Shown here: one piece after another, positions 34,367-46,534 of the stretch
How the letters are laid out: every line of letters begins with the position of its first letter
How positions within the stretch are numbered: position 1 is the stretch's first letter
DNA from: Adiantum capillus-veneris
Taxonomy: Eukaryota > Streptophyta > Polypodiopsida > Polypodiales > Pteridaceae
Direction: 5' to 3'
Length of the DNA stretch: 64,000 nt
Assembly: GCA_014529385.2 (NCBI GenBank)
Contig: CM043942.1
Span: 108,437,141-108,501,140, forward strand
The notes under the pieces: generated by a model
Databases searched by the model: none
The model's input: the letters and a program-made list of their open reading frames with translations, nothing else
Told to the model about the DNA's origin: nothing
Position numbers and translations under genes: made by a program

Positions 34367-37070
34367 TCATTGACTTTCACGAGCACCGGAGTTGTTGTAT
34401 GCCATTGATCTTTTAACCTTTTGTTGTTGTAAATGTCTGATGGCTTGTGCTATTGCTGAAGAGGCCAAGACTTCTTTTGCCTGCATTCGATGAATGATTC
34501 TACGATAGAACCATTCAAATAGTTCTCTCAAACTGTTAGCCTTGATTCGAGAGCCACCATGTTGTGTGTGCCTGAAATAAGCATTTCTCGCCATGTAATG
34601 AGACTTTTCCATCCCTTGGGTATTTCATATTGCCGGGTTCCCTACTTTTGTTTAAAATATAGTAAATGGTAAATGATGTGCTGGATATGAAAACAGATTA
34701 CTTAGAATGCTTTACACTCACATAGTTACACATAAAAGAGAATCAAATACACAATAATACCATGTAGTGAGTAATATGGGTGTCTTTCCATGCTGTCTTG
34801 AATGATTTTTTGAGAAGGTTGAGATTCTCCTTGAAATTGTTCATATCACCTTGTGACCAGTCATCTTTGTCGCACATCAAAAATAGGATGTCTATTGATC
34901 GCCAAACCTCAGCCCCTTCGCGTTTTACGAGTAGTTGGTTCTTGATCTTTGACTGCAATATGTAGCTTTTTCCAGCTCTGATACTCTACCTTACTAACAT
35001 AAGATGTGTTATATATTTTTCCATGTTTTGTTAGCTTCGGATCTCGTATTCCTTGGGGTTTAGATAAAAACCTCCGTGCTGTCACCCCACCGATGGATGG
35101 TTTGCATGGGACATCCTTCTCAGCAATTGATCTCTTTTCATCCCGCTAGATTTTCACATTGCCACCATGAAGCCCCATATCCGACATTACCAATTCTAAG
35201 CATTGCAGGGCCACTTGTCGCTCTGCTGAGCTCTTCATTTTCCAAGCAAACCCGATATATAAGTAAACCAATTTCTCCACAATTCTACAAAGGGCATGCA
35301 TTGTACAGATGTGGACATTCACAAGTGGTATTTTCAAAACCGGTCGAAAACCAGGGTCCTCAATGTGACGTGTTGGAGCTTTTCTCCACCACTTTGGGTC
35401 CATGACCTTTGTAGGCTCCATGCAGAACAAACACGGCGACTTTGCCATTGCACCCATTCCACAATTATACATGCACTTTAATGTTTTGAGGTCACCTACA
35501 AGATGCCACTGAACTTGAAAGTCTCCCCTTCCATCTAGACGTAGTACCTCTCCCTGGTTAGACTGTCGATCAATCACCTCCGGAATATTAGTTTGATGGA
35601 ACACCCAATATAGAATCTCATGATCTTCTTTCTTTACGTGCAGCACAAAATAAATGAGACTTAAGTAGATGTGAACATTTGATCTTAGCTGAGAATCTCG
35701 CTTATCTCAAACGCACCAAGCCACCATATGTTAGATTCTGATTGAGCACTAAAATACAAAGGATCATCATTGGGACACTTTGAGAGGGCTCTATTCATTA
35801 AAGTAATAGTAACAAGCTCTAGCTTTTTCTCTTTAACAAGCTCACACTCATCCAGTTTTAACACAAAATGTAATACTCCTCGTGACTCTTCAAATGTGAT
35901 GTTGTAAAACTCCACCATTCTCTTCTATAACATCTGCAGGTCCATAAAAATATTATTGAACTCATCATATGCCATGTTTGCTCCATGGCCACTGTAAGTT
36001 GCCTTAATATGAAAGGGTTGTCCAAGATATTCTCCTTGTGCGTCGTTAAGCTGAAGCCTCTCTTTCCAAACACTTGAGGTTGATGGTAAAAGTTTGGATT
36101 TTATACCCTTCTTAACAAAGATGGATAAGATAGATTTTTGTATAGCCGAATATCCTCTTTTGCTTACACCAAGTGAATCAAGTGTGCCTTGTATTTCTTT
36201 TGCAGGCACTGAGTTCTCTGAAATAAAGTGGTCCACTACATTTCATTGTAGGACCTTAAACTTCTTGTCATGTACTATATCTGTTGCCAGGCTTCTACTT
36301 ATATTGGCTTCAATCTCTTTCCTATATTGGCTTTGGGGTCAATGTTTTCCTTGTCAGGATAGATTGAATCTCTACATGAAGACAATGCATAAGTAAATAA
36401 CAGAAAATTTACTTCACTAACACTATTTAGGCACATGAAAACAATGCATAACAAGAAAAAACAAAAAAATTACTTAACTAAGACAATTTAGCCAACCAAG
36501 AAGCATCACCTTAATGCTCGGATTCTTTTCTTGAGACCTCCGGATGCAACCTGCAATGTTTCAAGATTGCGCAATTTCTTATTTCGGATACGGCCACCCA
36601 AGATGGTGTCCTTCATTTGACAACTTCGTACCTTTCCTTTCAGTTCCTGTACCTCTGTTTTGTGTTGCAAAATGGTAACCTGATCTGTAGAATGTAAATG
36701 TGAAAGACAAAAAATCTCACATTGTTGAGCTTGGAGAATTCCCTTATAAGTTTCAGCTTCCCTTGTAAGAGATTTACAATAACCTAGAAGCCCCTTTTCT
36801 CCATCACCAGCAAAGGTCAATAAGCTTGTAGGATTGACAAACGGTGGAGACGTATTAGTTAATTGGATTCTTAGGATAGAGAGAGCCTCTTGTCCAGATA
36901 TCTATGTGTTTAGCTCCCTGAGCTCTAAGCGTGTCTATGGATGCGGGAGGTATATGTGTGTTTGCTTTACTACGCTTAATCAATGGTTGGTACTCATTGT
37001 CCAAATCAATGTGAAGGTGATATTTGGATCGTTTCTGCATAACATTTGTGCCATTTGAGGAGTGCGCCAT
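34367..37070 (-). pseudogene. Transposase-like multi-exon gene, decayed
   Basis: Sense-order pieces are 37070-36855 (start MAHSSNGTNVMQKRSKYHLH) and 36820-36506 (a coil with HKTEVQELKGKVR). Next come 36236-35685 (one frame with a TAG at 35925-35927; ISENSVPAKEIQGTLDSLG, then QSESNIWWLGAFEISE) and 35646-35146 (QVQWHLVGDLKTLKCMYNCG, PCLFCM, then VHICTMHALCRIVEKLV and LHGGNVKI). The last pieces are 34958-34743 and 34612-34367 (C-terminus with FEWFYRRIIHRMQAKEV). The GDLKTLK Asp, CX2C and HXCX2H motifs look like a metal-binding transposase core. I associate similar proteins with repeated fern families but cannot verify this or place them in a DDE superfamily. Short introns are likely; several frame changes are not explained by splice sites. 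Confidence 0.5.
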
Positions 37071-37230
37071 TAGCCAAATGTGCAGGTTTAATGGAAAGTG
37101 AATAGGCGGCTGCGCCTTCGTCCCTCCATGTTAGCCTCATTCCCTCCATGTTGACAAGGTTCATTCAATGCAACTAAAAAGAAGATTATCCATCAATCAT
37201 TACGAACGAATGTTCAGAAGAGTAAAGAAT

Positions 37231-38641
37231 CTACTTAAAGTACACTTTTTGAACTTTTACCATGAAAGACCCACCTCTATTATTCGCCATATTTTCTAGA
37301 GAGAGAGTGCAAAAAATACATTTTCTTAGAAGGCCCTCCAAATGACCTCCGAAATTTCCTAATGAATGAGCATCCTCTTTTGGATCTTCAATGGTGAAAT
37401 TTTTAAGAGTCTCATTGCAAGCATTTCTCTTGGGGCAAGAACGATAGCCATGTTCTTGCTCCCCACACTTAAAACATTTATGGTCCTTGCAAAAAGCTTC
37501 AAGCTCTTCAGGAGAGAGTTTGTTTTTACCTTTATAAACTCCCTTCTTCCTTGATCGATTGTTGTTTTTGTTCTTGTTGAAATTGCCTTGGGAAGAATTT
37601 TGGGCATTGATTTTCCCCTTTGCATCACTTTTGTCTTTTTTTTTCATGGGCTTGACATTCCGTCTAGCCCCTTGTTAGAAATTGATGCGCAAAGAAACCA
37701 TGGTTTGGTGGATTACTTTGGTGATAGAACCAGGCCATTGAAAGTTGACGTACTCAGCCATCTCTTCACGTAATCCCACACAGAATTGTTGCTTTTGCTT
37801 GGCGAAGTCTATCTTTTGAAAGACAGTAGCCTTGAAATATAAATCTCAAAACTTTTCCACATATATGTGAATAGACTCGTGGGAGAGAAGCTTCAAACTT
37901 CTCCATTCAGTAAGCACTTTTTCCTTTGCATTGCTTGCAAGGAATTGCTTCATGATGGAAACTCATAGAGTTTTCCATGTCTTTGGGGATTTGCCGTTGC
38001 CATGAAGGCTAGCCCACCATTGACAAGCCCATTTCTAGAAGTGCATAGCTACATGGTGTAGCTTGGAGGGCTCCATGAAGCCCACGTCTCCAAAGGCCGC
38101 ATCAAATTGCTAGATGAAGGACAATACTTTTCGGTGGCACCAAAGGTGCCATCATAGGTGAGAAAAGAGATACTCTTTCCTCCCTCTTTGAACTTCTTGA
38201 GATTTTGTGAGCTTTGCCATGCAAGGTATGATTTGGGATGTCCTCCCCTCTTGTATTCTCTAGGATATTAGCCATAGCTTTTGTCGGAAGAGGAGGAAGG
38301 TGAAGAAGAAGGAGAAGAGGGTGACCTATTTCTTGCCCTTTTCTTTCTTTGTTTCCTCTTTTCCCTTATAGAGTGACGAGGAGAAGGACTGTGGGTTGAC
38401 CGTTTTCTCTTAGGAGGAGTTGACGACCGTCTAGATTTCTGTTTTCTTGGAGCCACATCTTAGAGGGACTTAGGGATTCATTACTTTCTCGCTCTTTGGA
38501 TTCCTCCTCTAGTATGGGAGAGAGTCTTCTTTTGGGGGTATCATCAAGAGGCCTCCTAAGCTCTCTCTCCTTAGGGAGGAAAGGAAATACCATAAGCACG
38601 AAGTTGTTGAGTGACTTCGGCTTGCAAAGCAGGGTTGTCCA
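37231..38641 (-). pseudogene. Ty3-type gag, main part
   Basis: Minus-strand frames from 38641 read DNPALQAEVTQQLRAYGIS, then a Ser/Arg-rich basic stretch (38456-38268). A decayed gag core follows around 38150-37900 (CPSFIQQFDAAFG, LHHVAMHF, KWACQWWASLHGNG). An intact zinc knuckle lies in 37647-37231 (CFKCGEQEHGYRSC, exact CX2CX4HX4C), before MANNRGGSFMVKVQ. Several frameshifts and stops make it a pseudogene. The piece begins exactly at the TSD of the solo LTR. Confidence 0.8.
37332..37364. repeat. 33-bp inverted repeat, right copy
   Basis: Reverse complement of 25457-25489 with three mismatches. Here it lies inside the gag frame, encoding HSLGNFGGHLEGL on the minus strand. Confidence 0.75.
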
Positions 38642-40234
38642 TGTCATAATAATCAATATCTAATTCTCCTAAATGATTTTCTCATATAAAACGGATCATT
38701 TAATGTGGGGAAGTGCCAGGGGAGAAAAAGCTAGAATATTGGTTAAGCTAGCAGACCGGCCACAGTAGGGATCCAAAGGAGGGAAATAGGGATCCAAAGG
38801 GGGGGCCATCTCCAAAAGAGCCATGTGCAACAATGGGCTAAAAAGACCCTAAGGTTCAGCCCATTAAGACTTCCAAAACGCTAAGGTTCCAAAATTCAAA
38901 GGTTGTGTCCAAAGGTCAACCCTAGGGGAAATTGGATGCTTTGTGTGTAACAAAAAAGTCTTTGCAATCCCTACATGGGAGGGGGGGAGCCCTTCTTCTA
39001 GGGGATGAGAGAGAAAGTCACACACACACACACACACACAGGCTCCCTTTACACAAAGGGAATTAGGGACACATGTCAGCTCCCTAGCCCAGATGCCCAC
39101 AAGGTGTGCCCAATTCCTATTGGATGGCTTTGGAGGTGGACCAATGCAATTTAAGCTAGAGTAAATCTAGTTTAATTAATTTAAAAAAACCCTTAATAAA
39201 AGAACCAATGAGAATTCAGTCTCCTAGATGACTATTGGGCAGTCTCTCAAGGGGTGCAATGAGCCTTCAGGAGCCCAATGGCTTGCCTGATTCCTATTGG
39301 CCAGGAGGCAAAGGGGTCCAATGAGAGTTTAATTGAATTATTAATTAACCTAAAGCTCTCACAAAAGGGGAAAGGGGGACACATGTCAAAAGGCTATCAC
39401 TTATGCTGCTTAATGGTGATAGGCTAGCCCTGGGGAGGTCCAATGGGATCAGAGCAAAAGCATTTAGGAAGAGGGCTTGCCCAAGAGAGAGAGGGGGCTT
39501 ATTTTTGCAAGGCATTATCACACACAGACTCACACAATCTCATGTGTGAAGAAAGAGAAGACTATCTCTTCCCAAGCTTTAATGGAGAGCTCATCACCTA
39601 CTCCAAGCTTGTGAGATAGACGCCTACAATGACACACTCTTGGCTTGTGGATGCAAATCCAACCAAGAGCCAAGCTTCAATACATGCTCATCTCCTCTAC
39701 CAAGCTAATTACTAAGATAAAGCTATGCTAATATGAGTGATTATGTGAGGAGATGTACATCTTTCTCGTAAGATACTCCTTCTTCCTCTCAATCTACTCT
39801 CATAACCTGCTAGCTCTCACCATCTTCGAAGGTGTGTGAGGTCTTGGGTCTGAGAACGGGGATAATTAAAGTTATGTTTGTTAAGTGTTTTGCTTAGTGC
39901 ATGAAGCTTTCATCTTCATTGCACTAGCTAGTCTTGAAGGAACACAAAGAATTGTATTGTACAATGTCTCTCTTGATGGGAGAAACCATAATACAAAGCC
40001 TTTTGGAGGGGGGACCGGCTCCATGCAAATCCGGTCCTCAACTGTTGTCAATAGCTTAATTTCTCTCTCTTTTGAAAGTATTGTTGATGCTATCTAACTA
40101 GGTGTTATGCTTTTTGTTGCTCTCTCCACCCAAGCACTCTTGTAATTCTCATTAGGAATCTATTCTAATGAAATGCCCACTATGTTCATGCTAATTTTTG
40201 CTACACATAAGTTTTTAGACCATTAAATGTTACA
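38642..40234 (+). mobile_element. Solo LTR inserted in gag
   Basis: It starts TGTCATAATAATC and ends AAATGTTACA. The whole 1.6 kb is related, in opposite orientation, to the LTR at 40791-42485, most clearly at the first 65 bp and around the ggagggggga block near 40003. Flanks are gtcca (38637-38641) and gccca (40235-40239), a 5-bp TSD with one change. Removing the LTR and one TSD copy joins gag in frame. There is no primer site or purine tract next to it, so it is a solo LTR. A CA run lies at about 39016-39041. Confidence 0.82.
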
Positions 40235-40360
40235 GCCCATAGCTTGTTGCAACCTAGTAACAAGATAATTGACAAACATGGGGGCATCATCATTAGCACC
40301 TTCATGTGCAAAGTCAAAGTTATCAATGTTCATTCTACTCTGTTGGTTATTGTCAGCCAT
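40235..40360 (-). pseudogene. Gag N-terminus, 42 codons, cut by the solo LTR
   Basis: The ATG at 40360 begins MADNNQQSRMNIDNFDFAHE and continues to VNYLVTRLQQAMG, where the solo LTR interrupts. The frame resumes as DNPALQAEV at 38641. The ATG lies about 418 bp inside the primer site. Confidence 0.82.
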
Positions 40361-40777
40361 GCTAATTATACTTATGTATAGAATAATTTTTGTTTTTACT
40401 TAGTGTATTCTTTGGCAATTCAAAACCTTAGTTGCTACTCCTCTTAGCCTTTGAAAATCATCACTTAAGCATCTACACCCACGACTCGAATTGGTTAATT
40501 ATAGAGAGTAGTGGAGTGGGTCTAATATTGCAGGATTGCCGAGTGATAGCTCCTTTCAAACTTGTTATGGCTCAATAATGGTTAAGCCATTGGTAAGTCT
40601 AAAAAGACCCCATTATTAAGACCAAAGCTCTTGAGGTGTGCACCATATCCCACATAGTGGGATCAACAAAATTGATAATAGATCCTAGTCCCAGTTATCC
40701 TAATATAATTAACAAAATCAACCATTAATAGGCTACTTAAGGACCTCTCTTCTTAAGCAAGAAAAGAGAAACCAAAT
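40361..40777 (-). other. Leader between primer site and gag
   Basis: This is the untranslated leader of the Ty3-type element. No ORF or structure stands out. Confidence 0.5.
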
Positions 40778-40789
40778 GCTTTGATACCA
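40778..40789 (-). promoter_or_regulatory. Primer binding site, Met-type with one change
   Basis: The sense strand reads TGGTATCAAAGC, one base different from the initiator-Met site TGGTATCAGAGC. It lies one base from the LTR end and fixes the orientation of the host element as minus. Confidence 0.85.
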
Positions 40790-40790
40790 A

Positions 40791-42485
40791 TGTAATGAAA
40801 ATAGCCTATAAACTTTGACAATAGCAGAATTAAGAGAATTAGAGAGAACATTTTTGTGAGACTACTTTGAGAGCATAGAGGGTGATCTTAATTGACACTA
40901 GAAACATAACCATAGTACTTAATTAACTTGGCATGAACAATACTTTTGCAAGAGAGAGAGTTTAGAGAACTTGACAACAATCGAGGACCAGATTTATGTG
41001 GAGCCGATCCCCCCTCCAATAGGCTTTTGTATTGTATAGGTTCTCCCATCAAGAGAGACTCGGTACAATACAATCTTCGTGTTCCTTGTGACCTAGGTGA
41101 TGCAATGAAGATGGGAAGATTCATGCATCATGAGTATAACATAAACTTTGCAAAAAAAACATTAACTATCCCAAGCCTTAGTCCCAAGGCCTCAAATACC
41201 TTCAAAAGTGGAGGGTAGGGAAGGGGAAGAAGAAACATTCATAGGAGAAATAAATCTTTCCTCACTTATCATCACTCTTCTTGCTAGCATACATAATAGC
41301 ATAGTAATGAAGGTGGAGAAGATGGCAAGCTTAAGCATTGAAGCATGGCTCTTGGTTGGATTTGCATTCCATAGCCAAGAGTGTTGGTGTAGCTTAGGCT
41401 CTTGACTTCTCTACTGGCTTGGAGAAGGAGATGGAGTTCTTGCACTTCACCAAGTGAAGAATGAGAGAAAATGAGAGAGAGTGAGAGGGATTACACCCCC
41501 CAAGCACATGCCTTGCTTGCTTTGGTCGACCCCCCCCCTTGTAGCTCATGCTTGAAGCTCATTAGACCCCTCTAGGCCTAGCCAATCACATGCAAGAGGC
41601 ATATCAAGCAACAAGGGTAGTCTTGGGACAAGTGTCCCCCTTTCCCCTTTGAGAGAGAGGACTTGATAAATGCAAAAACAATATTAATTCAACTGAATTA
41701 TTATTGGACCCCTTGGGAGGCTAACCAATAGGCTTTAGGCACACTATGAGGGCAACATGAGGAGGAGCTTGACAAGTGTCCTTTTTGCCTTCTTGGTACC
41801 AAGATTGACTTGTGTGAGGGTGTGTGTGTTCTCTCTCTAGCCCCTAGAATGAGGGCTCGCCCCCCCTTGTGTAGGGACATGCTTTGACTTGTGGAACACC
41901 TTACCCTTAAGCACCTTAGTCATAGGGCACCTTAGTCATGAAGCATGAAAAGCACCTCAAGAACCTTATAATTAAGCACCTTAGTCATGGGGCACCTTAG
42001 TCATGAAGCATGAAAAGCACCTCAAGAACCTTATAATTAAGCACCTTAGTCATGGGGCACCTTAGTCATGAAGCACCTTAGTCAACAAGCATGAAAAGCA
42101 CCTCAAGAACCTTAGTCAGCAAGCACGACAAGCAACTCAAGCACCTCAAGTACCTTAGTCAGCAATCACGACAAGCACCTCAAGCTTGGGCCAGGTTCCC
42201 ACCTCAAGCACATCCCTAGCTTACCTAAGGTCAAAGGACTTTTAACACTAACCATTGGAGGTCTTTAATGAAGCTAACCCTAAGGTATTTAAGCTCCATT
42301 AGCTAGCCTTTCTCTTTGAAAGATCATCCCTCATTTGGACCCCTTTACCATTGGTCCCGTGTTGAGATAGACCCATAAGCACATGTCTATATTCTAACCC
42401 TTGTTCTCGTCTATTCTCCCACATTAAATGATCATTTTAATATGAGAATATCATTTGGACTGGCTAGATATTAGATTTTATGACA
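40791..42485 (-). repeat. 5' LTR of the fragmented Ty3-type element
   Basis: On the plus strand it runs from TGTAATGAAAATAG to TTTTATGACA (1695 bp). It is homologous to the solo LTR at 38642-40234 in opposite orientation. It includes a minisatellite at 41890-42190 absent from the solo copy. No second copy in the same orientation is in the window, so the 3' LTR lies outside or is lost. Confidence 0.8.
41890..42190. repeat. Minisatellite of caccttagtcatg and aagcacctcaag words
   Basis: Two nearly identical units of about 67 bp carry caccttagtcatggggc and gaagcatgaaaagcacctc. They are followed by shorter, more diverged units ending near 42190. It lies within the upstream (U3-like) part of the LTR. 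Confidence 0.88.
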
Positions 42486-42929
42486 TAAATTGTTATAGAT
42501 ATCTTGTGTTGTGAAATGCTCCTCTCAAATGGAAAGTGACTAGCACCATGGGGACTTGTCTTGTGACACATTATCACAAATATAGATGTCAATGTTTTAA
42601 TCCATGAGAATTCATGTTAATCACATGGGGAATATGTATCATATATAGATGTTGAGAAAGTAGGCACTTGTGTTGGTTTTCCTATGAAAAAGGAGAACCA
42701 TATGTGGAGGTATCTTAACACTCGTGATGATAGAGCTCTACATAGTGTATATTTGGCTCAAATGAACTCCTCAGCATTGTGATAAATAAGGATCAACATG
42801 TGCCATTAAATAGAGCAATCACTACCCTTGTAGTAAAGTGACCTAGTCAATAGGTTTGGACAAAGGATACATTGTCTTGAGGTCAATCTTAATTGCAACA
42901 TTTTGGAAGAACTTATACATGGAAGGATG
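42486..42929. other. Flank of the Ty3-type element, degenerate pol-like DNA
   Basis: The sequence is AT-rich and leads into the integrase relic. Short plus-strand frames with stops are present but no motif is firm. Confidence 0.4.
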
Positions 42930-43300
42930 GAATATCTTACTAAATGGTCTGAGGCTATGCCTAGCACCAAGCATCGCAACCAAGTTTCTTTATCAACACA
43001 TCTTTGTGAAATTCAGGTTTCCAATTGGAATTGTAAGCGAGTTCTCACGTCTTAAACAAATTCATTGAAGTGCTCTTAAAGGTGTTTCTAGTGACACATA
43101 TTCGCTCTAAACCCTCTCACCCTCGGTCCAATTGGCAAGTAGATAACACAAATAAAGTGTTATACACAACTCTCATCAAAATAGTGGAAGGAGATAGGAA
43201 AACGTAGGTGACTAAGCTACCAAGTATCCTATGGACTTATCAAATAGCCTACAAAAGCTTTCTAGGGAATGGTGGGTGCCTAAAAAGCTTTTAGAGGCTC
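42930..43300 (+). pseudogene. Ty3-type integrase relic
   Basis: Plus-strand frames show YLTKWSEAMPSTKH, then in another frame FLYQHIFVKFRFPIGIVSEF (usual form has FGFPxxIVSD). Further on come QVDNTNKVLYTTLIKIVEG and LPSILWTYQIAYKS. These match the order of the integrase core and C-terminal part of plant Ty3 elements. Frameshifts and a stop are present. It is an older insertion in the target DNA of the fragmented element. Confidence 0.7.
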
Positions 43301-43964
43301 AACATTACTATGAAGGCCAAGCCTGATTCCAAAACAACATGCTTTGCCTATTCTATCATCAGTACCAACTCAACCAACCCACCATCCTATTTGGGGTCTA
43401 CCATGAACCTCTTGTCCGGGTCTTGTTCACCAAAGACCACTCAATATCAATGACCGAGCCCACATGCTCCAATCATGCCCACCAACCAAGCTATTCTAAG
43501 TGTAAAAGAACCGTCATAATATAACAAAGTTCACATCAACATAAATTTTACAATAAGAAGAGTTGTTTCATTTTTAATATCGATGAATGAATCGTATAAA
43601 TGACAACGCTACTAAGAGTTTAAAAAAAATCAAAACCCTAGGACATTTGAATGTCCTCTATAGGTCATCAACCTAGTGGCAAACCTTCGAGGCTGTCATT
43701 CGAGCATGTAAATTGTCCATACCTCTAGTTCTAGGCACATTCTAGTCTTCAAGGACACAACCATAGTTGTCTTGTTCAATTCGCATAGTTGGCCCGAGGA
43801 AGAGCTTAAATATTGTACTTTCATCGTTTTGATAGTTCTGCACAACTCAACCATGTGAAAGTTATGACCTTATATTTTGTGCTCCCATAATCTTGTTCTT
43901 CTTTCTGTCCTTTCCTTTTGTCATTTAAACCTTGCTTGCCACGTATTATTTCCATCTTTCATAA
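43301..43964. other. No supported feature
   Basis: Repetitive-looking intergenic DNA. No terminal repeats or coding region could be supported. Confidence 0.4.
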
Positions 43965-44215
43965 AGAAGAGAGTTTTAACATCGTAGGAAACTATCCCAG
44001 GATATCCTAAAGATCTAGCCGACGAGGAGTTGAACTCAAGACCTGTTATTCAAGAGGGAAATGGCATAACCGATCTACTATTTTCTCTTTTTATTAACAC
44101 ACACACACACCCACCCAATTCGCCCGAGAAGAAGAGAGTTTTAACGTCGTAGGAAACTAGCCCAAGAAACGTTAAAGATCTAGCCAACGAGGAGTTGAAC
44201 TCAAGACCTGTTATT
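43965..44215. repeat. Two copies of a tRNA-like (SINE-like) segment, 165 bp apart
   Basis: 43965-44050 and 44130-44215 share agaagagagttttaac, gtaggaaacta, agatctagcc and gaggagttgaactcaagacc. On the minus strand ggtcttgagttcaactcc resembles a tRNA B box, and tagatcggttatgcc upstream of copy 1 resembles an A box. A SINE-derived tandem is possible but no poly tail or TSD is seen. Confidence 0.5.
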
Positions 44216-44257
<42 letters not shown>

Positions 44258-44258
44258 T

Positions 44259-44292
<34 letters not shown>
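44216..44292. repeat. (TG)n-(AG)n microsatellite
   Basis: A TG run directly follows the second tRNA-like copy and passes into an AG run. Confidence 0.9.
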
Positions 44293-44294
<2 letters not shown>

Positions 44295-44627
44295 TTTTGC
44301 AATTGGCAAGAAGAGAGCGACAGGGACAACTTTCCCAAATTTTTGGTGCCCTCTTGGCAACTACGTTTAAAGATCTGACCTTGTCATCAAGACTTTTTAC
44401 AAAAGTCCAAAAGGCCTTGTTGGGTTAAATATCTACAAAGTTTGAGGTAAAATTTTGTGCATAGAAAATATTCTCTGCCAACAGCGCAGCTGCTTCTTTT
44501 GGAGCACGTTGAGCCCAGCCTTACCATCGCCGCCCCGTGATATCCCTCATATCATTTCTTCTTCTTCGTCTTCTCTTTCTCCCATTTGCACGCTCGTCAC
44601 ATCTCCCCGGGCGCCAGTCATGCAGCC

Positions 44628-44632
44628 TTTGT

Positions 44633-44686
<54 letters not shown>
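44628..44686. repeat. (TG)n-(AG)n microsatellite
   Basis: Compound microsatellite of the same type. The Cys/Val and Arg/Glu ORFs over it are artefacts. Confidence 0.9.
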
Positions 44687-44690
<4 letters not shown>

Positions 44691-44836
44691 AGAGGAAGGA
44701 CCTCAAAGAACCTCTAGACAAGTTTCGAACTCAATACCAGGTATGCAATAATAGGGAAATGTGAGAGAGAATCCACTGAGAGAGAGTGAGAGCCGGAGAG
44801 AGATTCACCAAGCCCATTTGCAACAGAATTTTCTTA

Positions 44837-45155
44837 CACAAGAAGATTTAGAAATCTTCTCATGTCAGTGTTTTTCATACGATGCATAACATCATGAGCT
44901 TCTGCTCGAGAGGCACTGCTAGGTACGATTTGGGGCAGGGGACCATTGGCCCGATGAATTTTCTCATGTAGGAAAACGAAGTCTTTTTCAGTGTTTTTCG
45001 TACGATCCTCAACATCATGAGCTTCTGTGAGAGAAACACTGCATTCCTAGCTAGGTACGATTGGGGGCAGGGGACCGCCGGCCACAGAAGCTCATGATGT
45101 GGTTATAAGTCACAATGTGGGAGTTATTGTGAGAGTTTGTCCAAAACTTCTTGTG
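44837..45155. mobile_element. Foldback MITE, copy 1
   Basis: It starts CACAAGAAGATTTAG and ends CCAAAACTTCTTGTG, giving inverted ends. Inside are repeated gtacgatt and atcatgagcttctg words in both orientations. No matching 3-bp TSD is seen (tta and aat flank it). Confidence 0.7.
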
Positions 45156-45987
45156 AATTATCCTCATAACCTTGTACAACAAAACTTGTAGATCTATCAC
45201 AACTTGAGATGTGTATCCACTATATCATAAGGTTTTACATTACCACCAGAACTACTTTTGCACCTGTATATAGTAAATTTTTTGCAAAATCACCAAAGCT
45301 TAGCGTATGTATTTGGCAAAGCCACCAAATTAGCTTAGCAAACCCAAATAGAAAATGTTCCCTCTCAAGGTGTTAATAAACATTCATTACAAAGTAGTAG
45401 CGATGTCATTTGCAGATAAATTCTTTTAGGACAAACCCTCCCTAGTTCTAGACAGGTACACCTTACAAAATCCTTTATATCACATGCGATCAAAGCTTAA
45501 TAATAACCCCTTTCACACATTTTATACATCTTCATAAACTTGTAACTTTTTTTTTGAAAATAATCCACTTAAAATACTCCTCATGTATGTGTCAACTTCT
45601 AACTGATATGAATTATAATATACACTTTTGTCGAGCGATGCGAGACACCTGCATACCTACGTGGTGCACCCCCGGCCCTAGTTATTACTCTCAAAGCAAA
45701 ACATGATCCCAGAAGTACCACTCTCAAAGCACAAGTGTGAACCCTTCTTTGTTCGAATACTGAAACATTACCATGATACATAACAAAGATAACTTTCTAA
45801 ATTTTCTTAGGAACAGAAAGCCTTTAAAATATAAAATACTTACTCTTATCATTATATCCGTAAAATTTTGTGGAAGATCATCCAGAAAAGTGATAAACAT
45901 AGGGTAATGTGCACAACTTATAGGTTTAAAAAGGGGTTGAAGGTCAGGAAAGCCAAGACAATAAAAGTTTTGCCATGGCAATACTCT
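45156..45987. other. Intergenic sequence between MITEs
   Basis: I see no gene. ORFs at 45599-46014 have no motif and the larger one ends inside a MITE. Confidence 0.45.
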
Positions 45988-46266
45988 CACAAGAAGATTT
46001 AGAAATTTTCTCATCTAGGAAAAGGGAGCCTTTTTTTTTTTTGCATATAATGCATAATGTCATGAGCTTCTGCTCGGGAGGCACCGCATACCTAGCTAGG
46101 TACGATTGGGAGCAGGGGACTGCCGGCCCCGTGGGGGGCCGGGCCAACGGTCCCCAGCCCCCAATCGTACCTAGCTAGGTATCCGGTGCCTCCCTCATAG
46201 AAGCTCATGATGTTGAGGAAAGTCTTAACGTGGAATATTGTGAGAATCGGTCCAAAACTTCTTGTG
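45988..46266. mobile_element. Foldback MITE, copy 2 (CACTA-like ends)
   Basis: It begins CACAAGAAGATTTAG and ends CAAAACTTCTTGTG, with 3-bp flanks tct on both sides (45985-45987 and 46267-46269). The centre is a long stem (46078-46200) with arms carrying gaggcaccg, cctagctaggtacgattggg and their complements. CAC termini and a 3-bp TSD fit a non-autonomous CACTA derivative. Confidence 0.75.
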
Positions 46267-46534
46267 TCTATAAGAAGCTACAATTGATGCACCAAAAAAA
46301 ATTGACACAAGAGTCTTCAAGCACCCTTTTGAGATCCAATTTCTGTAATTTAAGAAACAAAAAGATAGAGTGAAGACAATCTATTGAAAAAGATACAAAT
46401 AAAAGCAAGCCATTCCACACAAGGGGAGTCTAAAAGATGCTAATGTACTCACTTCAAAGCGATATAAGAGCAATCATGTTTAGTGTAATGACAGACTCCA
46501 CCTGTGAAAGTATGCCATGTGATAAGTTCAGCAT

